Origin: Acidimicrobiia bacterium UBA4744
GTDB taxonomy: Bacteria > Actinomycetota > Acidimicrobiia > Spongiisociales > UBA4744
Reading direction: 5' to 3'
Length of the DNA: 64,000 nt
NCBI GenBank assembly: GCA_002403855.1
Contig: DHIO01000006.1
Span: 83,541 to 147,540 of the forward strand
Shown here: in pieces, positions 26,796 through 37,324 of the stretch
Layout: every line of letters starts with the position of its first letter
Numbering within the stretch: the first letter of the stretch is position 1
Notes under the pieces: model-generated
The model's database searches: none
What the model was told of the DNA's origin: nothing
The model's input: only the letters and a program-made list of their open reading frames with translations
Program-made: the position numbers and the translations under genes

Positions 26796-27968
26796 GTGCA
26801 GTTTCGCCGTATCGACAATCTACCGCCCTATGTCTTCGCCCAGGTCAACGACCTGAAGCTACAGGCCCGTAGGGCCGGTCAGGACATCATCGATCTGGGA
26901 TTCGGTAATCCGGATATCCCCTCCCGGTCGGAAGTCGTCGAGAAGCTGGTCGAAGCGGCGCGTAATCCCCGCAACCACCGCTATTCCTCTTCGCGCGGCA
27001 TCCCCAATCTTCGGAAGGCGGTAGCCGATCGCTACCGACGACGCTTCGGGGTGGACCTGGATCCGGAAACCGAGGTCATCACCACCATCGGCGCCAAGGA
27101 AGGGCTCTCTCACCTGATGTGGGCTTTGGTACAACCAGGCGACGTGGCGCTGGTTCCGGAGCCCAGCTATCCGATCCACATCTACGCTCCGGTTCTGGCG
27201 GGCGCCGAGGTGAACCGGGTTCCGCTCTCCCTCGACGACGACTTCTTCGAGCGGATGCAAACCAGTTTTCAGGAGACATGGCCGCGGCCCCGGGTGATCC
27301 TCACCTCGTTTCCGCACAACCCGACGACTGCTTGCGTCGATCTTTCGTTCTTCGAACGATTGGTCGACTTCGCCCGGGAGCAGGAAGTGATGCTCATCCA
27401 CGACTTCGCCTACGCGGATCTCGGCTTCGATGGGTATGAACCGCCGAGCCTGCTCGAGGTCCCCGGCTCCAAAGAAGTGGGCGTTGAGCTGTACACGCTC
27501 ACCAAAGGTCACTCGATGGCCGGCTGGCGCGTGGGCTTCGTGGTCGGCAACGAGGAGATGGTTGCCGCTCTGGCCAAACTGAAGTCTTACCTGGACTACG
27601 GCACCTTCCAGCCCATTCAGATTGCCTCAATAATTGCCCTCAACGAGGGCGATGACCATGTCGGCCAGGTGAACGAGATCTACCGGCGCCGGCGCGACAC
27701 CCTGGTGGATGGTCTGGACCGGGCCGGGTGGACGTTTGCCAAGCCGCGCGGCACCATGTTCGTGTGGGCGCCCATACCGGCGCCCTACGCCGACATGGGG
27801 TCGCTCGGCTTCACCATCATGCTGTTGAAGGAAGCCAAGGTCGCAGTCAGCCCCGGGATGGGCTTTGGTCCCCATGGAGAAGGGTTCGTGCGGTTTGCGC
27901 TCGTCGAGAACGAGCACCGCATAGGTCAGGCGGTGCGGGGAATACGCAACGCGTTGGACAAACTGTGA
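26796..27968 (+). CDS. PLP-dependent aminotransferase, class I/II (AlaC-like)
   Basis: A 390-residue fold-type I aminotransferase. Motifs: [24 protein letters not shown] at the N-terminus and [11 protein letters not shown], both typical of the AlaC/glutamate-pyruvate type; [20 protein letters not shown]; the PLP-contacting Asn in [20 protein letters not shown]; and the Schiff-base Lys in [15 protein letters not shown] chose GTG 26796 because GGGAGG lies seven bases upstream; TACGCT at 26767 may be the -10 box. The open frame upstream to 26691 is not supported. Alanine formation from pyruvate and glutamate is the best guess. Confidence 0.9.
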   Translation: MQFRRIDNLPPYVFAQVNDLKLQARRAGQDIIDLGFGNPDIPSRSEVVEKLVEAARNPRNHRYSSSRGIPNLRKAVADRYRRRFGVDLDPETEVITTIGAKEGLSHLMWALVQPGDVALVPEPSYPIHIYAPVLAGAEVNRVPLSLDDDFFERMQTSFQETWPRPRVILTSFPHNPTTACVDLSFFERLVDFAREQEVMLIHDFAYADLGFDGYEPPSLLEVPGSKEVGVELYTLTKGHSMAGWRVGFVVGNEEMVAALAKLKSYLDYGTFQPIQIASIIALNEGDDHVGQVNEIYRRRRDTLVDGLDRAGWTFAKPRGTMFVWAPIPAPYADMGSLGFTIMLLKEAKVAVSPGMGFGPHGEGFVRFALVENEHRIGQAVRGIRNALDKL

Positions 27969-27971
27969 GCC

Positions 27972-28004
27972 TCGGGGAGGTCGACTCGACCTCCCGCCCC
28001 GAGC
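27972..28004. terminator. Probable bidirectional terminator hairpin
   Basis: CTCGGGG-AGGTC and GACCT-CCCG-CCCCGAG can form a 12-bp stem with a four-base bulge and a GACTC loop. It lies exactly between the convergent aminotransferase and glycogen phosphorylase genes. There is no U tract on either side. Confidence 0.5.
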
Positions 28005-28014
28005 AGACCGCGCT

Positions 28015-30150
28015 CTAGCCCCCCAACCGCTTCCCGAGCGGCACGTATGCCTCTTCGGCGTACTGTTTGACCATACGGTTGGTACTGAAACCGACGAGCG
28101 ACGAGATCATGGCCTCCTTCATCATGGCCACCCAGGCGCCGGGAGTGCCGGATTCGTCTCGCTCGTAGTAGAGCGGCACCACTTCGTCCTGCAACACCTT
28201 GTACAAGGCCAGGGCATCCTCGTTGTCCTGAGCCTGGTGGTTGCCGTCACCCCACTCCAGACCGAAAGCCCAACCGTTCCTTCCGTTGAATCCTTCCGCC
28301 CACCAGCCGTCGAGGATGGACAGGTTCAAACCACCGTTCATCGCCGCCTTCATCCCTGAGGTTCCGGATGCCTCCTGCGGGGGACGCGGGTTGTTGAGCC
28401 AGACATCAACGCCCTGGGTGAGGAACCTGCCCATGCGGATGTCGTAGTCCTCTAAGACGTAGATGTGGCCGGCCAGCTCGGGGCTCTTCGATAGTTCGAT
28501 GATCCGCCGAATGTACTCTTGACCCATCTTGTCGGCCGGGTGTGCCTTGCCGGCGAAGATCACCTGGGCGGGTCGGTCGGGGTTGGTGAGAATGGCCTGC
28601 AGCCAGGGGATGTTGTGGAACATCAGAAGGGCTCGTTTGTACGTGGCGAACCGGCGGGCGAAACCGATCGTCAGCCGGTCCGGGGGAAGCAGGGTGTCGA
28701 TGGCGCGGAGCTCATCCGGTGACGCCCCATGGCGGGCGTACTGGCGACGCAAGCGGCCCCGACTGAATCGCGTCAGCAACCTCTTTCTGGCGAGGTGATC
28801 CTCCCAGATCCGGGTGTCGGGAACCTGCCGTAGCTTTTCCGCCACGCTCGGGTCCTCGATGAGCTGGGTGAGCCACTCCGATGAGATGACCTCGGTGAGG
28901 AGGCGCTTGTTGCCTCGGCTCACCCAGGTTGGTGTGTGCACGCCGTTGGTGATGCCGTGCACGGCCTCACCACCGAGGAGGTGGCCCCAATCGCCGGTAG
29001 CGACGGCGGCGTGGCGCTGGCTCACACCGTTGACAAAAGAGGAGAGCCGGATGGCGAGCGCCCCTAGGTCGAAGTGTCCATTCTGTCCCTCTCGGCTGCT
29101 CCCCATGTGGGCGAGGTAGGCGATGTCACTGTCGACCCGCCGCGGCCAGTGGTTCAGGTATTTCTCCACCAACGGCATCTCGAAGACCTCGTTTCCGGCC
29201 GGGACGGGCGTGTGCAAGGTGAAGAGGGTGTTGGCCCGCACCGCCTTCTCGGCATCCTCCAGGGATGCCCCGGAACCAACCTCGTCGGCCAGTCGCTCGA
29301 GCAGGCTCATGGCGGCGTGACCTTCGTTGACGTGCCAAGTGGCCGGTCTGATTCCGAGAGCTTTGAGGGCCCGGACCGCGCCGATGCCCAGAATGTACTC
29401 CTGGGCAAAACGCATCTCCCGCCCCCGCACATACAGCATGTGGGTGATGGGACGGTCGGCGTCTGCGTTGTCGGGGATGTCGGTGTCGAGGAGCAAGATG
29501 GGTACCCGGCCGGCCTGCATCTTCCATACGGCCGCCAGGACGGTCCGTCCCGGAAACTCGATCTCCACTTTGAGTTGTCCTCCCCGCCCTGCCACAGGCA
29601 GGACCGGCATCCTCGACGTGTCGACTACCGGGTACATGTGCTGCTGGTCGCCGGACGCCTCGATCTCCTGGCGGAAGTAGCCGCGCCGATACAACAGTCC
29701 GACGGCCACAAACGGCACCCCCAGATCCGACGCCGACTTGGTGTGATCGCCGGCCAGCACACCCAGGCCGCCGGAATAGATCGGCATCGAGCTGTGAACC
29801 CCGTGTTCTGCGCACAGGTAGGCGACGGGACCGTCGATGGCATCGGCGTAATGGCGATCCCACCAGGTGTCGTCGGCCGTCATGTAGTTGTCGAACCGGC
29901 GGACGGTGTCCGCGTACTGATCCTGGAACACCTCGCTGTGGTCGAGTACCTTCCAGGTCGCCGGGTCGACCACCGACAGCATCTCAACCGGGTTGCGATA
30001 TTGGGTCCACAATTCGGGGCTGATCGATCGCCACAACTGGTTCATGGCGTCCCAGGACCACCAGAGGTTGTAGGCAAGGTCGTAAAGCCGGGAGAACGTC
30101 TCAGGCACGCGAAGCTCGGCCCCGGGGAGAGTTGGGATGTCTACGCCCAT
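28015..30150 (-). CDS. glgP: Alpha-glucan (glycogen/maltodextrin) phosphorylase
   Basis: Phosphorolysis of alpha-1,4-glucans to glucose 1-phosphate. The 711-residue protein has an N-terminal DUF3417 segment ([16 protein letters not shown]), [28 protein letters not shown], the histidine-bearing [10 protein letters not shown], and the PLP-lysine site [28 protein letters not shown]. It is about 130 residues shorter than many actinobacterial homologues, matching the compact thermophile-type members. Start ATG 30150 with AAGGAT upstream; TAATCT at 30184-30189 may be its -10 box. Divergent from the threonine aldolase gene. Confidence 0.94.
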   Translation of the reverse strand: MGVDIPTLPGAELRVPETFSRLYDLAYNLWWSWDAMNQLWRSISPELWTQYRNPVEMLSVVDPATWKVLDHSEVFQDQYADTVRRFDNYMTADDTWWDRHYADAIDGPVAYLCAEHGVHSSMPIYSGGLGVLAGDHTKSASDLGVPFVAVGLLYRRGYFRQEIEASGDQQHMYPVVDTSRMPVLPVAGRGGQLKVEIEFPGRTVLAAVWKMQAGRVPILLLDTDIPDNADADRPITHMLYVRGREMRFAQEYILGIGAVRALKALGIRPATWHVNEGHAAMSLLERLADEVGSGASLEDAEKAVRANTLFTLHTPVPAGNEVFEMPLVEKYLNHWPRRVDSDIAYLAHMGSSREGQNGHFDLGALAIRLSSFVNGVSQRHAAVATGDWGHLLGGEAVHGITNGVHTPTWVSRGNKRLLTEVISSEWLTQLIEDPSVAEKLRQVPDTRIWEDHLARKRLLTRFSRGRLRRQYARHGASPDELRAIDTLLPPDRLTIGFARRFATYKRALLMFHNIPWLQAILTNPDRPAQVIFAGKAHPADKMGQEYIRRIIELSKSPELAGHIYVLEDYDIRMGRFLTQGVDVWLNNPRPPQEASGTSGMKAAMNGGLNLSILDGWWAEGFNGRNGWAFGLEWGDGNHQAQDNEDALALYKVLQDEVVPLYYERDESGTPGAWVAMMKEAMISSLVGFSTNRMVKQYAEEAYVPLGKRLGG

Positions 30151-30294
30151 GAAGAAGATGATCCTTGTCGGGTGGCGAGCGCGAGATTACCTGTTCATCA
30201 ACACATCATCCACAATCCGGAGCCCCGGGAGCGCACCGGGGGATCGGCTCCGTTGAGTACCCTGGCGGGACGCCAGGCAGGAGTGACAGCGACT

Positions 30295-31338
30295 ATGGCC
30301 TTCGCAGACGGCACAGCCGACTTCCGATCAGACACGGTTACTCGGCCCACGCCCGAGATGCGCAGAGCTATGGCGGAAGCCGCCGTCGGAGACGATGTGT
30401 ACGGCGAAGACCCGACCGTCAATGCTCTCGAAGAGGAATCGGCGGCGGCCGTTGGCAAGCCGGCTGCAGTGTTCGTTCCCACCGGCAGTATGGGCAACCA
30501 GCTGGCTATCGGAACCCTGACCCGGCCCGGGGACGAGGCCCTGTGCGTGGAGGCCGCCCACGTACGCAACTACGAGGTGGCGGCAGCCGCCGCGGTTTCG
30601 GGGGTGCAGTTCCGCACTCTTCCCGGACCCGGCGGGCAGATGACGGCCGAAGAGGTGAAGACGGCCATCGATCAGTCGCACTACCACATGCCGCGCATCT
30701 CTCTGCTGGTGTGGGAGAACACCCACAACGTGTCCGGAGGGACTGTGGTGCCTTACGACATGATGTCGGCTTCCAGTGGGGTGGCTCGCGCCGGAGGTCT
30801 GGCGGTGCACATCGACGGTGCTCGTATCTTCAACGCCGTGGCGGCAACGGGGACCCCGGCCGCAGATTTTGCGGGCCTGGCCGACACCATCCAGTTTTGC
30901 TTCTCGAAGGGTCTCGGGGCTCCGGTCGGATCTGTTCTGTGTGGTTCTGAGGAGGCAATGGCCGAGGCTCGCTATGTTCGCAAGCGGTTGGGCGGGGGGA
31001 TGCGGCAGGTCGGTGTTGTCGCCGCCCCGGCCCGTATCGCTCTGCGGGATCGAGATCGTATTGCCGAGGATCACCGGGTTGCCCGGCTGCTTGCGGAAGG
31101 CTTGAGCGACCGCTACCCGGCCGCAGTGGACCTTGCGCGAGTCGAGACCAACATGGTCATCGTCGACGGATCGGCCCTTCCGTTCGACGTGGCGGAGTTG
31201 GTGGACCGGTTCCACCGGCGGGGCATCATCATCGGAACGTTGGGGCCGGACATGATCCGGCTGGTGACACATCGTGATGTGAACGCGGACGACGTAGCGC
31301 GATTGCTGGCCGTTCTCGATGAGTTGGAAAGGCATTGA
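30295..31338 (+). CDS. ltaE: Low-specificity L-threonine aldolase
   Basis: PLP enzyme that cleaves L-threonine/allo-threonine to glycine and acetaldehyde. The 347 residues show [35 protein letters not shown] at the N-terminus, a diagnostic opening, then [23 protein letters not shown] and the Schiff-base Lys in [20 protein letters not shown] 30295 was chosen over the much longer open frame beginning inside the phosphorylase, because AGGAG lies upstream and the family starts here. TACCCT at 30258 may be the -10 box. Confidence 0.93.
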   Translation: MAFADGTADFRSDTVTRPTPEMRRAMAEAAVGDDVYGEDPTVNALEEESAAAVGKPAAVFVPTGSMGNQLAIGTLTRPGDEALCVEAAHVRNYEVAAAAAVSGVQFRTLPGPGGQMTAEEVKTAIDQSHYHMPRISLLVWENTHNVSGGTVVPYDMMSASSGVARAGGLAVHIDGARIFNAVAATGTPAADFAGLADTIQFCFSKGLGAPVGSVLCGSEEAMAEARYVRKRLGGGMRQVGVVAAPARIALRDRDRIAEDHRVARLLAEGLSDRYPAAVDLARVETNMVIVDGSALPFDVAELVDRFHRRGIIIGTLGPDMIRLVTHRDVNADDVARLLAVLDELERH

Positions 31339-31395
31339 CCCTGCGGCGATGATCTCCCCGTAACCACCGGGTGCCCTCCCTAGTCTCACCACCCA

Positions 31396-32337
31396 ATGCG
31401 CTTTGCGGTTCTGTTTCCGGGACAGGGAAGCCAGCAGGTCGGGATGGGAGCGGAGCTCTTCGACGCTCGGCCGGATCTGCTGGGTTCGACGGTCGACGAG
31501 GTACTCGGCTGGTCGCTGCGCGACGTCTGCCTCACCGGCCCGGAATCGGATCTGACCAGGACCGATCGGGCTCAACCGGCGCTCTTCGCCGTCGCGTACG
31601 CACTATGGGAGGAGTTTTCCCGGATGCTGGGCGGGACCAGACCTGTGGCGGGTGCCGGTCACTCGTTGGGCGAGTACACGGCCCTGACCGCGGCAGGGAC
31701 CTTCGATTACTCCACGGGATTGAAGCTCGTGACCGACCGGGGACGGGCCATGGCCGACGCGGCCGCCCGCCAGCCGTCGGGGATGGCCGCATTGCTGGGC
31801 TGTGATGTGGGCACGGCAGAGAAGATCGCTGGGGTGCGCCGCGATGAAGGAGGACGGCTGTGGGTGGCGAACATCAACGCGCCCGGTCAGATCGTCGTAG
31901 CCGGCGCCGAGGCCGACCTCGAATGGCTCGATTCTCACGGCAGAGAACATGGGGTCCGCCGGGTAGCCCGGCTGAACGTGGCGGGTGCCTTCCATTCGCC
32001 ACTAATGGCATCCGCCACCGAGAAACTCAGGGAATCCCTCCATACCGTTGAACCTGCGCTACCGTCGTTTCCTGTGTGGGCGAACGTGACGGCTCGGGCC
32101 GGCACACCTTCTGAGGTATGCGACCTCCTGGCCCGCCAGGTGGAATCGCCGGTCCGGTTTGCCGAGAGCCTCGTCGATATGGCGGGGGCCGTCGACGCCT
32201 TCGTCCATGTTGGTCCGGGCGACGTGACAGCCGGAATGGCCAGGCGTTCGGCGTCGGGCCGCGAGGTGCTGGTCGTCAACGACCTGAGCTCGGCGGCTGC
32301 GGTTGCCGACCGGCTGGTCGATCGTGTGAGGGAGTGA
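31396..32337 (+). CDS. fabD: Malonyl-CoA:ACP transacylase
   Basis: Loads malonyl groups onto acyl carrier protein for fatty acid synthesis. The 313 residues show FPGQGSQQVGMGAELFDARPD, the nucleophile Ser in GAGHSLGEYTALTAAG (near residue 92), and the catalytic His in GAFHSPLM. First gene of the fab operon; TAGTCT nine bases before the ATG is a possible -10 box for a nearly leaderless start. Its stop overlaps the fabH start (TGATG). Confidence 0.96.
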   Translation: MRFAVLFPGQGSQQVGMGAELFDARPDLLGSTVDEVLGWSLRDVCLTGPESDLTRTDRAQPALFAVAYALWEEFSRMLGGTRPVAGAGHSLGEYTALTAAGTFDYSTGLKLVTDRGRAMADAAARQPSGMAALLGCDVGTAEKIAGVRRDEGGRLWVANINAPGQIVVAGAEADLEWLDSHGREHGVRRVARLNVAGAFHSPLMASATEKLRESLHTVEPALPSFPVWANVTARAGTPSEVCDLLARQVESPVRFAESLVDMAGAVDAFVHVGPGDVTAGMARRSASGREVLVVNDLSSAAAVADRLVDRVRE

Positions 32338-33425
32338 TGGTGCGGTACGCGGAAATCACCGGATGGGGCAAATGTGTCCCTCCCTCAGTTCTGTCCAACA
32401 GCGATCTCGAGGTTCTCACCGACACCAGTGACGACTGGATCACCACCCGCACCGGTATCAAGGAGCGTCGCATCTCCCATGTCAACGTGTCGGACATGGC
32501 GGTGGTGGCTTCGCTTCATGCCCTGGCGGCGGCCAATCTCGAACCCACCGACATCGATCTCATTCTGCTGGCTACCTGCACAGCCGACCTCGTTATTCCC
32601 AGCGCTGCCTCGCTCGTTCAGGCCAAGCTGGGCGCCACCAACGCCGCGGCACTCGACCTGAACGCGGCGTGCTCGGGATGGATCTACGCTCTCAACGTCG
32701 GGACTCAGATGGTGCGGAGCGGGGGGCACAACAGGGTTCTGGTGATCGGAGCGGAGAAGCTGTCGTTCCTCCTGGACTTCACCGACCGTTCGACGGCCGT
32801 GTTGTTCGGAGACGGGGCGGGCGCCGTGGTTCTCGAGGCGACCGAGGAACCGGTCGGTTTGCGGTCGGTGGAAATCGGGACGGATGGTTCGGTCGCCGAC
32901 ATTCTCTGCGTACCGGGCGTGGGTACCGCCGGCAATCGATACCAGGGCGATCCGAGTGACTATGCCGTCCATATGGACGGCCCAGAGGTCTTCCGGCGAG
33001 CGGTGACGGCGATGGGCGAGGCATCGAGCCGGGTGGTCGAGCAGGCCGGTCTGTCCGTTGATGAGGTAGACCTCCTGATACCTCACCAGGCCAACGTCCG
33101 GATCATCGATGCGACCGCTCGCAAACTGAAGCTGGCTCCAGAGCAGGTGTTCGTGAATATCGCTTCCTACGGCAACACCTCGGCGGCCACCATCCCGATG
33201 GCGCTCACCGAAGCTCTCCAAGAAGGACGGGTAGAACCCGGCGCCAACATCGTCTTCGCGGCCTTCGGAGCGGGCCTGACATGGGCGGCGGCCGTGGTCC
33301 GGTGGGGCCGGAGGGTGGAACCCCTCGGCACGAGCGATGCTCATCTACCTCCGGTCGACAAGACGGCCGCCGAGCTGCTCGAGGCGAATGTGGCGTTCTA
33401 CGGAGAGGGCAGGAGGTCCGAATGA
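32337..33425 (+). CDS. fabH: 3-oxoacyl-ACP synthase III
   Basis: Initiates fatty acid synthesis by condensing acyl-CoA with malonyl-ACP. The 362 residues contain the catalytic triad: Cys in LNAACSGWIYALN, His in LLIPHQANVRIIDA and Asn in NIASYGNTSAA. About 30 extra residues at the C-terminus (RRVEPLGTSDAHLPPVDKTAAELL) extend beyond the usual length. The ATG at 32337 overlaps the fabD stop by one base; the open frame upstream lies inside fabD. In branched-chain-lipid bacteria this enzyme links to the ilv/leu pathway; that link is inference. Confidence 0.95.
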   Translation: MVRYAEITGWGKCVPPSVLSNSDLEVLTDTSDDWITTRTGIKERRISHVNVSDMAVVASLHALAAANLEPTDIDLILLATCTADLVIPSAASLVQAKLGATNAAALDLNAACSGWIYALNVGTQMVRSGGHNRVLVIGAEKLSFLLDFTDRSTAVLFGDGAGAVVLEATEEPVGLRSVEIGTDGSVADILCVPGVGTAGNRYQGDPSDYAVHMDGPEVFRRAVTAMGEASSRVVEQAGLSVDEVDLLIPHQANVRIIDATARKLKLAPEQVFVNIASYGNTSAATIPMALTEALQEGRVEPGANIVFAAFGAGLTWAAAVVRWGRRVEPLGTSDAHLPPVDKTAAELLEANVAFYGEGRRSE

Positions 33426-34159
33426 CGAAGGTGGCCCTCGTCACCGGTGGATCGGGCGGCATCGGCCGGGCGGTGGCTCTGGAGCTGGCGGCCCGCGGCA
33501 ACCGGGTGGCCGTCAACTACTACGTCGGCTTTGCCGAGGCGGCCGCCGAGGTGCTCGAGGAGATCGGCTCTGCCGGTGGTGAAGGCGTCACCGTCCAGGC
33601 CGACGTCAGCGACCCTCAGGACGTCGCGCAGATGTTCGCGACGGTGACCGAACAGCTCGGCCCGGTCGACATTCTCGTCAACAACGCCGGCATCACTCGG
33701 GACGGGTTGCTGCTGCGAATGGAAACCGACGACTGGGACGCCGTCCTGAGCACCAACCTTCGATCGGTCTACCTCTGCAGCAAGGCAGCGCTCCGCCCCA
33801 TGGTGCGTTCCCGGTGGGGGAGGATCGTCAGCATCAGCTCTGTGGCCGGGCTCTCCGGCAACGTAGGGCAAGCCAACTACGCGGCCTCGAAGGCGGGTGT
33901 GGTGGGCTTCACCAAATCGGTGGCGAAGGAAGTGGGGTCGAGAGGAGTCACGGTCAACGCAATCGCTCCCGGCTTCATCGATACGGATATGACGAGAAAG
34001 TTGCCCGATGAAGTACGCGACGCGGCCTCCGGATCGATTGCGCTCGGGCGGTTCGGCCTCCCGCGTGAGGTCGCCTCGGCCGTGGGCTATCTTGCCTCGG
34101 AAGACGCCGCCTACATCACCGGACAGGTCCTCGTTGTAGACGGAGGCATGGCACTCTAG
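33422..34159 (+). CDS. fabG: 3-oxoacyl-ACP reductase
   Basis: NADPH-dependent reduction of 3-oxoacyl-ACP. The 245-residue short-chain dehydrogenase shows TGGSGGIGRAVALEL, NNAGITRDGLLLRM, the catalytic Ser in ISSVAGL and Tyr-x3-Lys in YAASKAG, and the C-terminal ITGQVLVVDGGMAL. ATG 33422 overlaps the fabH stop by 4 nt with AGGAGG upstream. ACP follows after 9 nt. Confidence 0.95.
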   Translation: MTKVALVTGGSGGIGRAVALELAARGNRVAVNYYVGFAEAAAEVLEEIGSAGGEGVTVQADVSDPQDVAQMFATVTEQLGPVDILVNNAGITRDGLLLRMETDDWDAVLSTNLRSVYLCSKAALRPMVRSRWGRIVSISSVAGLSGNVGQANYAASKAGVVGFTKSVAKEVGSRGVTVNAIAPGFIDTDMTRKLPDEVRDAASGSIALGRFGLPREVASAVGYLASEDAAYITGQVLVVDGGMAL

Positions 34160-34168
34160 GGAGGAAAG

Positions 34169-34414
34169 ATGGATCGCTCGGAAATCGAGAACCGCATCAA
34201 GAACCTGCTCGTCAGCGAGCTTGGTTTGGACGAATCGAGAGTATCCGCGGAAGCCACGTTTGAGGAAGACCTCGAAGTGGACTCGCTGGGCGTGGTGGAA
34301 CTGTTGATGGCCCTCGAAGACGAGTTCGGGGTCAAGATTCCCGACGAAGAAGCGGAAGAAATCGGCACGGTCGGCGAGGCCGTCGACGTAGTCGAAGCCA
34401 AGTTGGCCGGCTGA
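34169..34414 (+). CDS. acpP: Acyl carrier protein
   Basis: An 81-residue acidic four-helix protein carrying 4'-phosphopantetheine on Ser39 in the EVDSLGVVELLMALEDEFG motif (DSL). Preceded by GGGAGGA seven bases before the ATG. Placed between fabG and fabF, as in many type II fatty acid operons. Net charge strongly negative, as in the family. Confidence 0.96.
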   Translation: MDRSEIENRIKNLLVSELGLDESRVSAEATFEEDLEVDSLGVVELLMALEDEFGVKIPDEEAEEIGTVGEAVDVVEAKLAG

Positions 34415-34422
34415 GGCAACCG

Positions 34423-35679
34423 ATGCGTACGCGCGACCGGCGCGTCGTCGTAACCGGGCTGGGTGCCGTCACTCCGGTCGGGCTCACCGTCGACGATTTC
34501 TGGAAGGCATTACTCGCCGGGAAGTCCGGAATCGAGGAGATCGCTGCGTTTGACGCGGCGGGATTTGCCGTGCGCATAGCCGGCGAGCTCAAGGACTTCG
34601 ATCCCGAGACGTACCTCAGTCGCCGTGAGGTCCGCACCATGGACCGGTACGCGCAACTGTTCTACATCGCGACTGCCCAGGCACTCCTTGATGCCGGAAT
34701 TGACTACTCGGAGGATCCGGAAGCGGGCCTTCGTTCGGGAGTAGTCATCGGTGGAGGAATCGGCGGCATCATCTCCGTGCAGGAATCGATGCAGATCATG
34801 TTCACCCGAGGCGGGGACCGGATGAACCCCTACACCATCACCCAGATCATTCCCAACATGGGAGCCGGGTACGTCTCCATCGCCTTCAACCTCCTGGGTC
34901 CGGTCAGTTGCACGGTCACCGCTTGCGCTGCCTCGGCCAACGCCATCGGCGACGCCGCCGAGCTGATCCGGAGAGGCGCCGCCGACGTCATGGTGGCGGG
35001 TGGCGCGGAAGCTCCCATTCGCGAGTACGCAATAGCCGGATTCGCTCAGGCGCGCGCCCTGTCAACCAGAAACGACGATCCTTCAGGAGCCTCGCGGCCC
35101 TTCGATGCCCATCGTGACGGCTTCGTCATGGCGGAAGGGGCGGCTTCGCTGATCCTCGAAGAGCGGGATCATGCCTTGGCTCGCGGAGCGCACATCTACG
35201 CGGAATTCGTGGGGTACGGGATGTCATCGGACGCGTACCACATCACGCTTCCCAAACCTGGCGGTACGGGAGCCGCCCGGGCCATGACCGCCGCCATCGA
35301 CGATGCCGGAATCGAACCCGGGAAGATCGACTACATCAACGCCCACGGGACCTCGACCGCCGCCAACGACTCCACCGAGACCGCGGCCATCAAATTGGCT
35401 CTGGGCGAAGAGACCGCTCGAGGGGTGGCAATCTCATCCACCAAATCCATGACCGGCCACACCCTGGGAGGAGCCGGGGCCGTCGAAGCGGTGGCCAGCG
35501 TCCTCGCCATTCGCGACGGGATGGTTCCCCCCACCATCAACTACACCACCCCGGATCCGGAGTGCGACCTGGACTATGTCCCCAACGACGCGCGAGCGAT
35601 GGAAGTGGCGACGGTGATGAGCAACTCGTTCGGCTTCGGCGGTCACAACGTCTCCTTGATCTTCGAAAAGCACGAGTAG
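34423..35679 (+). CDS. fabF: 3-oxoacyl-ACP synthase II
   Basis: Elongating condensing enzyme. The 418 residues show the catalytic Cys in CTVTACAASANAIGDA, the two His in NAHGTSTAANDSTE and STKSMTGHTLGGAGAVEA, and the C-terminal NSFGFGGHNVSLIF. Start RRVVVTGLGAVTPVG after MRTRD. Last certain gene of the fab operon; the membrane protein after it begins 26 nt later and could be co-transcribed. Confidence 0.96.
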   Translation: MRTRDRRVVVTGLGAVTPVGLTVDDFWKALLAGKSGIEEIAAFDAAGFAVRIAGELKDFDPETYLSRREVRTMDRYAQLFYIATAQALLDAGIDYSEDPEAGLRSGVVIGGGIGGIISVQESMQIMFTRGGDRMNPYTITQIIPNMGAGYVSIAFNLLGPVSCTVTACAASANAIGDAAELIRRGAADVMVAGGAEAPIREYAIAGFAQARALSTRNDDPSGASRPFDAHRDGFVMAEGAASLILEERDHALARGAHIYAEFVGYGMSSDAYHITLPKPGGTGAARAMTAAIDDAGIEPGKIDYINAHGTSTAANDSTETAAIKLALGEETARGVAISSTKSMTGHTLGGAGAVEAVASVLAIRDGMVPPTINYTTPDPECDLDYVPNDARAMEVATVMSNSFGFGGHNVSLIFEKHE

Positions 35680-35705
35680 ACCAGGCCCGTTCCTGGTCCG
35701 GCGCC

Positions 35706-36401
35706 GTGGTGAGCTGGATCTTTGCCACCGCTGCCAAGCTGATGATGCCGATCGGGGCGGTGTTGCTCCTCGCGACCCGGCGCATTCAGAACGACGATCT
35801 CGATCTACTGGCAGTGATCGCCCTGGTGATGGTGGTGGTCGGAGCGGTTCTCCTGTACCTCGTTCTTCGGTCACCGGAGCTGGCCGAACGCGTCGGCCGT
35901 GCCTTGGGCCGGTTTGTCCGCTGGGCAGCCGGTCTGTTCCGCAAGGAGGTGACCACGGACTTCGGTCGGCTGGTCTCCACGTTCAGGGAACAGTCCGCCG
36001 ACGTGATAAGGAGCGGTTGGCTGGTCGGCATCAGCGCGAGCCTGACCGGTCAGCTCCTAGCCTTCCTACTGCTGTTGCTCTCACTTCGGTTTGTGGGCAT
36101 CGGCGCGGATGCCCTCCATTGGCAGGTCGCCTTCGGGGCCGCTGCGGCGGTAGCGGCGGTGTCCGTCATTCCGATCTTCAATGTGCCCGGGATCGGCGAA
36201 GCCATCCTCATTATCGTCTTCAACGGCGCCGTCGGCCCCGAATCCTCAGATCAGGTCGCAGCGGCCGTCTTCGTGTTCCGGGTACTCAGTTGGCTCGCGC
36301 CTATTCCCTTTGGGGCTGTGATCTTCAGCCGATGGCGGCAGTGGGTCCGGGAGCATGGCCAGGCGGATCTGCTCGAAGCCTTCGACGAACCAGAGGACTG
36401 A
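35706..36401 (+). CDS. UPF0104/LPG-synthase-like membrane protein, apparently N-terminally shortened
   Basis: A 231-residue protein with five or six membrane helices (SWIFATAAKLMMPIGAVLLLA onward, GWLVGISASLTGQLLAFLLLLLSL and later). The PIFNVPGIGEAILIIVFN segment resembles the conserved GVPGGxGxxE motif of lysylphosphatidylglycerol synthase-type (UPF0104) membrane proteins, which are usually 300-350 residues, so about 100 N-terminal residues seem missing. The start GTG 35706 lies 26 nt after fabF with no good ribosome site. It may be a shortened but functional gene or a decaying one. Confidence 0.6.
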   Translation: MVSWIFATAAKLMMPIGAVLLLATRRIQNDDLDLLAVIALVMVVVGAVLLYLVLRSPELAERVGRALGRFVRWAAGLFRKEVTTDFGRLVSTFREQSADVIRSGWLVGISASLTGQLLAFLLLLLSLRFVGIGADALHWQVAFGAAAAVAAVSVIPIFNVPGIGEAILIIVFNGAVGPESSDQVAAAVFVFRVLSWLAPIPFGAVIFSRWRQWVREHGQADLLEAFDEPED

Positions 36402-36660
36402 AAAGACTCTCTCCCGTCGGGCAGCTTCTCATGGGCCTCCTCCGTATGACCAGACAGGCCGCCCATGCTCCGCCCGCACGGGTCTTCGGGATAGCGGCTG
36501 CTCGCCACACCAATGTCTCCGACGACACTTGTGACGAGGTTGCCTGTGTGGGAGCAATCACCGTGAGAACCACAAGCCGGCGGTGAGATGGCGGCGACTG
36601 CAGAGCACCCGGGTTTTGGCTATTGTCGGGCTCGGCCAATCGATGAACTGGAGGTCGACG

Positions 36661-37140
36661 GTGACATATGACCCGAATAGGCAGGCGGCACTCGGCCAGG
36701 AGATCATGGATTCCATCGAGGTTGTGGCCGGGCTCATCGAGGCCAACCGCGACGCCTCGCACGGCATTCGGATGATGGCCGAAATCCTCGAGGATCTGCC
36801 CATTTCTTCGGAGTTGCGGGAAAAGGCGGAGATCAGGGATGGATTCGCTTCCAAGCTGGCCGTGATGATGTCGAAGTACGGTGTGGCCGAGGACATTCCC
36901 GAGGGTGGATCCTTCAAGGGAAAGCGTTTTGGGTGGCGGCTTCACATCGCAACTTCGTTGAAGAAGGATGACCGGACCGCCGTTCTCAAGGTTGCCGCCA
37001 AGGGCAACGAGGAGATGCAGAAGGACTATCGCGAAGCACTGGACGTTCAGCTGCCCGATGACGTTCGCAGGATCATCGTCAATCAACTACGGGAGATCGA
37101 GGCAACGGGCGACTGGATCCAGGCGAAGCTGGACGCCTGA
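36661..37140 (+). CDS. DUF2383 (PA2169-like) four-helix protein
   Basis: A 159-residue helical protein: VTYDPNRQAALGQEIMDSIEVVAGLIEANRDASHGIRMMAE, then GKRFGWRLHIATSLKKDDRTAVLKVAAKGNEEMQKDYREAL. The second part matches the ferritin-like DUF2383 pattern (GW..., D...VL..., GE...Y..AL). Function unknown; the ferritin fold may or may not bind metal. GTG 36661 follows TGGAGG at 36650-36654, which decides the start over an upstream ATG at 36643. Between 36402 and 36660 I see no gene. Confidence 0.78.
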   Translation: MTYDPNRQAALGQEIMDSIEVVAGLIEANRDASHGIRMMAEILEDLPISSELREKAEIRDGFASKLAVMMSKYGVAEDIPEGGSFKGKRFGWRLHIATSLKKDDRTAVLKVAAKGNEEMQKDYREALDVQLPDDVRRIIVNQLREIEATGDWIQAKLDA

Positions 37141-37324
37141 GCCGGCACCGGCGGAAGACGGTTCAGCGGAGATCCTCACTACCGGCACGCAGCCGGCTTT
37201 CGTCCGGAACCCGTCTACCACCCGGCGACGAACGTGCCCGTCTTGGTGGTTCGGCCGGGGAGTGGATGTCACGTGTGCGAAATCTCCTGGTGCACGCAGA
37301 CGACGAACCTCGAAATCGGGTTGT

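Noticed and set aside
29074..30294. Long open plus-strand frame upstream of the threonine aldolase
   Set aside because: It lies antisense to the glycogen phosphorylase gene and has no domain; the aldolase family starts at 30295.
36402..36660. Possible small gene or RNA between the UPF0104-like and DUF2383 genes
   Set aside because: Frames give no domain echo and no stable hairpin with a U tract; I see nothing supportable.
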